From: an uncultured Bacilli bacterium
Lineage (GTDB): Bacteria > Bacillota_I > Bacilli_A > RF39 > UBA660
Direction of reading: 5' to 3'
NCBI GenBank assembly: GCA_944358685.1
Contig: CALVRQ010000045.1
Coordinates: forward strand, 1-8,463
DNA length: 8,463 bases
The position numbers and the translations under genes are program-made. Below the pieces are notes generated by a model. The model was not told the origin of the DNA and made no database searches. It saw only the letters and a list, made by a program, of their open reading frames with translations. This document shows positions 5,735 through 8,463 of the stretch, piece after piece. Numbering within the stretch: the stretch's first letter is position 1; each line of letters opens with the position of its first letter.

Positions 5735-6939
5735 TGTCTGCCGACATCATCATATTTAAAATATTTAATATTATCTTCAAACTCCTTAATCTGTTCGTCC
5801 GTCATACCTTTAAAACCTTCATACATTACACTTATAGAATCATTTAATTCCTTATTCATTTTTAATTTTGTAATAAAATTTTGCACCTCCATTAATTCTT
5901 CTAAACTAAATCCTTTGATTGAAGATGCAATTTCATTTCTAGCAATCGTCTTTTTACCAAGCCCTCTGCCTCTTCTTTTTACCTTTTTAGAAGTCTTTGG
6001 AATATTTATCGAATTTTCATCACTATTCTCTAAATTTTCAGTATATACATTAACATCTCTACTGTCATCTACTCCAACACTATCTTCTTCTAATTTACTA
6101 GAAATCATATTATCATTGCTTTCAAAAGCTAATTCTTCAGTATAAGGAACCATTGCTTCTAATTCAGCCTCATCTGGAAATAATAACTCTATATCTTCAT
6201 CTAAATGGTTCTTTCCTAAAATCTGCATAACATCATCTAAAATTTTTTGACTATCTTCTAACAATTCTTGCTTCTCGTTATTATCATTCATCATAAGTCT
6301 ATATGATTCAACTTGTTTTTGAACCTTAGATATCCTTAAACGCAAATTTTCTTTAATTTTTTTATCATCATTTGCTTTTTTTATCACCATACCAATTACA
6401 CATAAAACATTGCCTTTTAATTTCGTTGTAAAAATTCGAGTCTGAAATCCTTTATACTCCAAAATTCTTTGAGAAAAGTTATTATTAGTAAAATATCTCA
6501 CTTTAGTTTTATCACTCTTATCAACACCATTAATAATATATCCAAGTGTCTTTAAAACATCACCATAAACCTCCTGAGGAACTTTATTCATATCTAATTT
6601 AAAATATGGATTACCTGCTGGCGTTTTAGCAAAAACTATTTTATTGCCCTTATACTTTTTATGATGTTTCATATCATTAAGTATACTCAAATAATTGTTA
6701 CAAACATAATACTTTTTAAGCAAATCATTTATCTCATCATCTAAAACATGATTATCGTTCTCACTATTAAGCCTTCTCAAAATATTTATATTTTCTGCCA
6801 AACCATCACAAATTCTACTTATAATAATATCAAAATTATATACATCAGCACTAGGTAAAATTGATTCTACTTCTGTAATATGAACACTTTCAATTCTAGC
6901 TATATAATTATTAATTTCCTCATTTGTTACAACCGTCAT
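5728..6939 (-). CDS. Hypothetical 403-aa modular protein, possible RelE/HigB-like core
   Basis: No family is recognised with confidence. The ATG at 6937-6939 is chosen because AGGTGAT (6943-6949) precedes it; an upstream in-frame TTG at 6982-6984 is part of the -35 box. The 403 residues fall into parts: a helical N-terminal region (1-95); a compact alpha/beta-looking segment (about 98-200) that includes YKGFQTRIF, GNVLCVIGMVIKK and NDDKKIKENLRLR; a helical, coiled-coil-like stretch (200-245); a strongly acidic low-complexity linker (about 245-312); a basic patch KKVKRRGRGLGKK (318-330); and a C-terminal helical region (340-403). The order basic strand, hydrophobic strand, KK, then charged helix recalls RelE/HigB-type folds, but this is a resemblance by eye only. 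The basic patch suggests nucleic-acid binding (inference). The gene has its own promoter directly after rplQ. Confidence 0.75.
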   Translation of the reverse strand: MTVVTNEEINNYIARIESVHITEVESILPSADVYNFDIIISRICDGLAENINILRRLNSENDNHVLDDEINDLLKKYYVCNNYLSILNDMKHHKKYKGNKIVFAKTPAGNPYFKLDMNKVPQEVYGDVLKTLGYIINGVDKSDKTKVRYFTNNNFSQRILEYKGFQTRIFTTKLKGNVLCVIGMVIKKANDDKKIKENLRLRISKVQKQVESYRLMMNDNNEKQELLEDSQKILDDVMQILGKNHLDEDIELLFPDEAELEAMVPYTEELAFESNDNMISSKLEEDSVGVDDSRDVNVYTENLENSDENSINIPKTSKKVKRRGRGLGKKTIARNEIASSIKGFSLEELMEVQNFITKLKMNKELNDSISVMYEGFKGMTDEQIKEFEDNIKYFKYDDVGRHK

Positions 6940-6955
6940 ATTATCACCTATAATA

Positions 6956-6984
6956 TTTATATCATGTATGAACTTTAAAGTCAA
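6956..6984 (-). promoter_or_regulatory. Sigma-A-type promoter of the 403-aa gene
   Basis: Minus strand TTGACT (6979-6984) and TATAAA (6956-6961) with a 17-bp spacer ending in TGA, which gives an extended -10. The predicted start near 6949 coincides with the first base of the AGGTGAT ribosome site. The first bases of the -35 are the last T of the rplQ terminator tract. Confidence 0.78.
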
Positions 6985-7008
6985 AAAAAGAATGCCTATT
7001 CAGCATCC
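6983..7008 (-). terminator. Intrinsic terminator of the rpoA-rplQ operon
   Basis: Minus strand GGATGC (7003-7008) pairs with GCATTC (6990-6995) across a 7-nt loop (one G.U pair, extendable by further G.U and A-U pairs into the flanks), followed by seven T (6983-6989). The rplQ stop codon TAG (6996-6998) falls in the loop. This closes the ribosomal protein operon before the inserted genes. Confidence 0.8.
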
Positions 7009-7352
7009 CCTTCTACAAGAGATAAAACAACCATTAAAGCGTCGTCTCCTCTTCTTTCATCAATTTTAGAAATTCTAGTATATCCGCCATTTCTTTTAGC
7101 GTATCTTACAGCTAAATCATCAAATACTTTTTTAACTGTAGCTTTATCGTTGTGTAAGAAAGCTAAAGCTTTTCTTCTAGCAACTAAAGAGCCATCTTTA
7201 CCATAAGAAATCATTTTATCGACAAACTTACGAACTTCTTTAGCTCTAGTTTCAGTAGTAACTATTTTTTCATTGTTGATAACATCTTTAGTTAAATTAG
7301 CTAGCATACTTCTTCTATGTTTGTTGTCGCGTCCTAATTTTCTATAAGCCAT
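6996..7352 (-). CDS. rplQ: 50S ribosomal protein L17
   Basis: Large-subunit ribosomal protein L17, 118 aa, a normal length for Gram-positive bacteria. The N-terminus [20 protein letters not shown] is the conserved rRNA-binding signature. The middle has [19 protein letters not shown] and the end has [19 protein letters not shown], all typical of the family. The ATG follows AGGAGG (7358-7363) and lies 14 bp after the rpoA stop, so the two are co-transcribed. The gene ends in TAG within its own terminator hairpin. In most Firmicutes ecfA1 would come next; here four other genes intervene. Confidence 0.98.
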   Translation of the reverse strand: MAYRKLGRDNKHRRSMLANLTKDVINNEKIVTTETRAKEVRKFVDKMISYGKDGSLVARRKALAFLHNDKATVKKVFDDLAVRYAKRNGGYTRISKIDERRGDDALMVVLSLVEGDAE

Positions 7353-7366
7353 TAATTTCCTCCTAA

Positions 7367-8314
7367 CTAATCTTCATCACGAAATTTAAGTCCCATATCT
7401 TTAATTTTATCCATAACTTCTTTTAAAGACTTTTTACCTAAATTACGTATTTTCATCATTTCTAATTCTGATTTTTCAGTTAAATCACCTAAAGTATTAA
7501 TATTAGCCCTCTTTAAACAGTTATATGCTCTAACAGAGAAATCTAAATCATCAATAGAAGTCTCTAACTTCTTTTGTTTACTATCCTCTTGTTTAGCATT
7601 CATAATACCAGTAATATCGGCAATTTCACTCAAGTTAGTAATAATATTCAAATGCTCAATTAATATTTTAGCAGCTAAAGCCATAGCTTCTTCTGGGCGA
7701 AGTGAACCATTAGTTTCAACTTCCATAATTAATTTATCATAAGAAGCATCTTGCCCAACACGTGCTTTATCAATTTCAAAATTAACTCTCTCAATTGGTG
7801 AATATAAAGCATCAATTGGAATATATCCTAAACTAGCATCAGTAATATACTTTTTATTTACAGATGATAAATCAGCTCCACGACCATTAGCAATAATAAA
7901 CTCCATATCAAGTTTTCCACCTTTAGCTAAAGTAGCAATAACTTGATCCTTATTAATTATTTCAACATCGCTATCACAAATAATATCACCAGCAGTAACT
8001 GTTCTTTCTTCATGAACTGATAAATGAGCAGTCTTAACTTCATCAGAATGATTTCTAATCGCAATACCTTTTAAATTTAAGATAATTGCTGTAACATCTT
8101 CGATAACACCATCAATAGTTTGAAATTCATGTTGAACACCATCAATTTTAACAGCAACAATTGCACTACCTGGCATTGATGATAACATTACTCTACGTAA
8201 AGCGTTACCAATAGTCATACCAAAACCTCTTTCCAAAGGTTCTAGTTCAAATTTTCCATAATTATTATTTTCTACATAATCTGTTATTTTATAATCTGGT
8301 TTTTCAAAATTCAT
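7367..8314 (-). CDS. rpoA: RNA polymerase alpha subunit
   Basis: Alpha subunit of DNA-directed RNA polymerase, 315 aa. The N-terminal assembly domain (about 1-230) contains [23 protein letters not shown], the dimerisation and beta-contact signature, and later the [17 protein letters not shown] segment. After a short linker, the C-terminal domain (about 255-315) has [13 protein letters not shown], with the arginine at about 262 equivalent to E. coli R265 that contacts UP-element DNA, and then LGKKSLKEV. An upstream ATG at 8360-8362 is rejected because its extra 16 residues come from rpsK read in another frame. The chosen ATG (8312-8314) follows AAGGAAAGGAG. It sits 17 bp after rpsK, in the usual order rpsK-rpoA-rplQ. 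Intactness of the alpha C-terminal domain implies normal UP-element and activator contacts. Confidence 0.98.
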   Translation of the reverse strand: MNFEKPDYKITDYVENNNYGKFELEPLERGFGMTIGNALRRVMLSSMPGSAIVAVKIDGVQHEFQTIDGVIEDVTAIILNLKGIAIRNHSDEVKTAHLSVHEERTVTAGDIICDSDVEIINKDQVIATLAKGGKLDMEFIIANGRGADLSSVNKKYITDASLGYIPIDALYSPIERVNFEIDKARVGQDASYDKLIMEVETNGSLRPEEAMALAAKILIEHLNIITNLSEIADITGIMNAKQEDSKQKKLETSIDDLDFSVRAYNCLKRANINTLGDLTEKSELEMMKIRNLGKKSLKEVMDKIKDMGLKFRDED

Positions 8315-8331
8315 AAAGGTCTCCTTTCCTT

Positions 8332-8463
8332 TTATCCACGAGGTCGTTTTGGTGGACGACATCCGTTATGTGGCATAGGTGTGACATCTGAAATTGAAGT
8401 AATCTCTAAACCAGCTGTTTGTAAAGAACGAATTGCTGTTTCTCTTCCAGAACCTAAACCTTT
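8332..8463 (-). CDS. rpsK: 30S ribosomal protein S11, C-terminal part only
   Basis: The last 43 residues of small-subunit ribosomal protein S11, which lies in the platform of the 30S subunit near the mRNA exit. The translation starts [20 protein letters not shown] and ends in the family hallmark [14 protein letters not shown], then TAA (8332-8334). About two thirds of the protein lies beyond the window edge, including the start. It is followed after 17 bp by rpoA, as expected for the alpha operon. Confidence 0.97.
   Translation of the reverse strand, partial: KGLGSGRETAIRSLQTAGLEITSISDVTPMPHNGCRPPKRPRG

Noticed and set aside
5708..6145. Plus-strand open frame of 145 codons with a hydrophobic, Ser/Leu-rich translation
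   Set aside because: It lies entirely antisense to the 403-aa gene and its composition is what the complement of that acidic/lysine-rich sequence gives. No ribosome site precedes it, and its start sits in the shared terminator.
6940..6984. TTG start that adds 15 residues to the 403-aa protein
   Set aside because: The TTG is part of the TTGACT -35 box, so it would lie upstream of the predicted transcript, and the internal ATG has an AGGTGAT ribosome site.
8315..8362. A longer rpoA with 16 extra N-terminal residues
   Set aside because: The extra codons overlap the end of rpsK in another frame, and the internal ATG at 8312-8314 has a strong ribosome site and matches the conserved RpoA N-terminus.
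1..8463. Mycoplasma-type code with TGA read as Trp
   Set aside because: All genes are full length under the standard bacterial code, and the Trp codons checked in rplM, ecfA1, the M14 protein and the 168-aa protein are TGG.

Overview
The window comes from an extremely AT-rich, Gram-positive-type bacterium, most likely an uncultured Bacilli/Mycoplasmatota-related lineage within the Bacillota sense of the term. Three things suggest this. The order rpsK-rpoA-rplQ ... ecfA1-ecfA2-truA-rplM is the Firmicutes-style S10/spc/alpha tail joined to the ecf-truA-rplM cluster. Shine-Dalgarno sites are strong (AGGAGG, AAGGTGAT). All tryptophans I checked are TGG, so the Mycoplasma code, in which TGA is Trp, does not apply. 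The exact taxon cannot be fixed from this sequence alone.

Layout, read along the minus strand that carries nearly every gene (from high to low coordinates): the 3' end of rpsK, then rpoA and rplQ as the tail of a ribosomal protein operon, closed by an intrinsic terminator. Four genes not normally found here follow: a 403-aa modular protein of unknown function; a convergent plus-strand gene for a 168-aa protein made of two copies of one ~53-residue unit; an SDR oxidoreductase; and an M14-type zinc carboxypeptidase-like protein. The conserved order then resumes with ecfA1 and ecfA2 (overlapping), truA, an L13 leader RNA, and rplM, which runs off the window. Most of the genes in the middle have their own sigma-A-like promoter, so this stretch looks like a row of short transcription units and not one operon.

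The most striking observation is the ECF transporter locus. The ecfT gene that normally lies between ecfA2 and truA is absent: only 60 bp separate the two. Both ATPases keep Walker A but have lost the catalytic Walker B glutamate (N and S instead) and the H-loop histidine (N and D instead). EcfA1 has also lost its Q-loop glutamine, most of its signature motif and its D-loop aspartate. Two full-length, conserved-looking frames encode an ATPase pair that should bind ATP but is not expected to hydrolyse it normally, and they sit in the standard chromosomal slot. Either the pair has been repurposed or it is a remnant of a lost vitamin-transport module.

Other points of note are three places where the terminator of one gene shares bases with the promoter of the next, a set of genes whose predicted transcripts begin almost at the Shine-Dalgarno sequence, a pseudoknot-capable L13 leader, and an M14 enzyme that lacks the usual substrate-binding arginine. 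No tRNA, rRNA, insertion sequence, phage gene or CRISPR array was seen. No gene-free stretch longer than about 210 bp exists.
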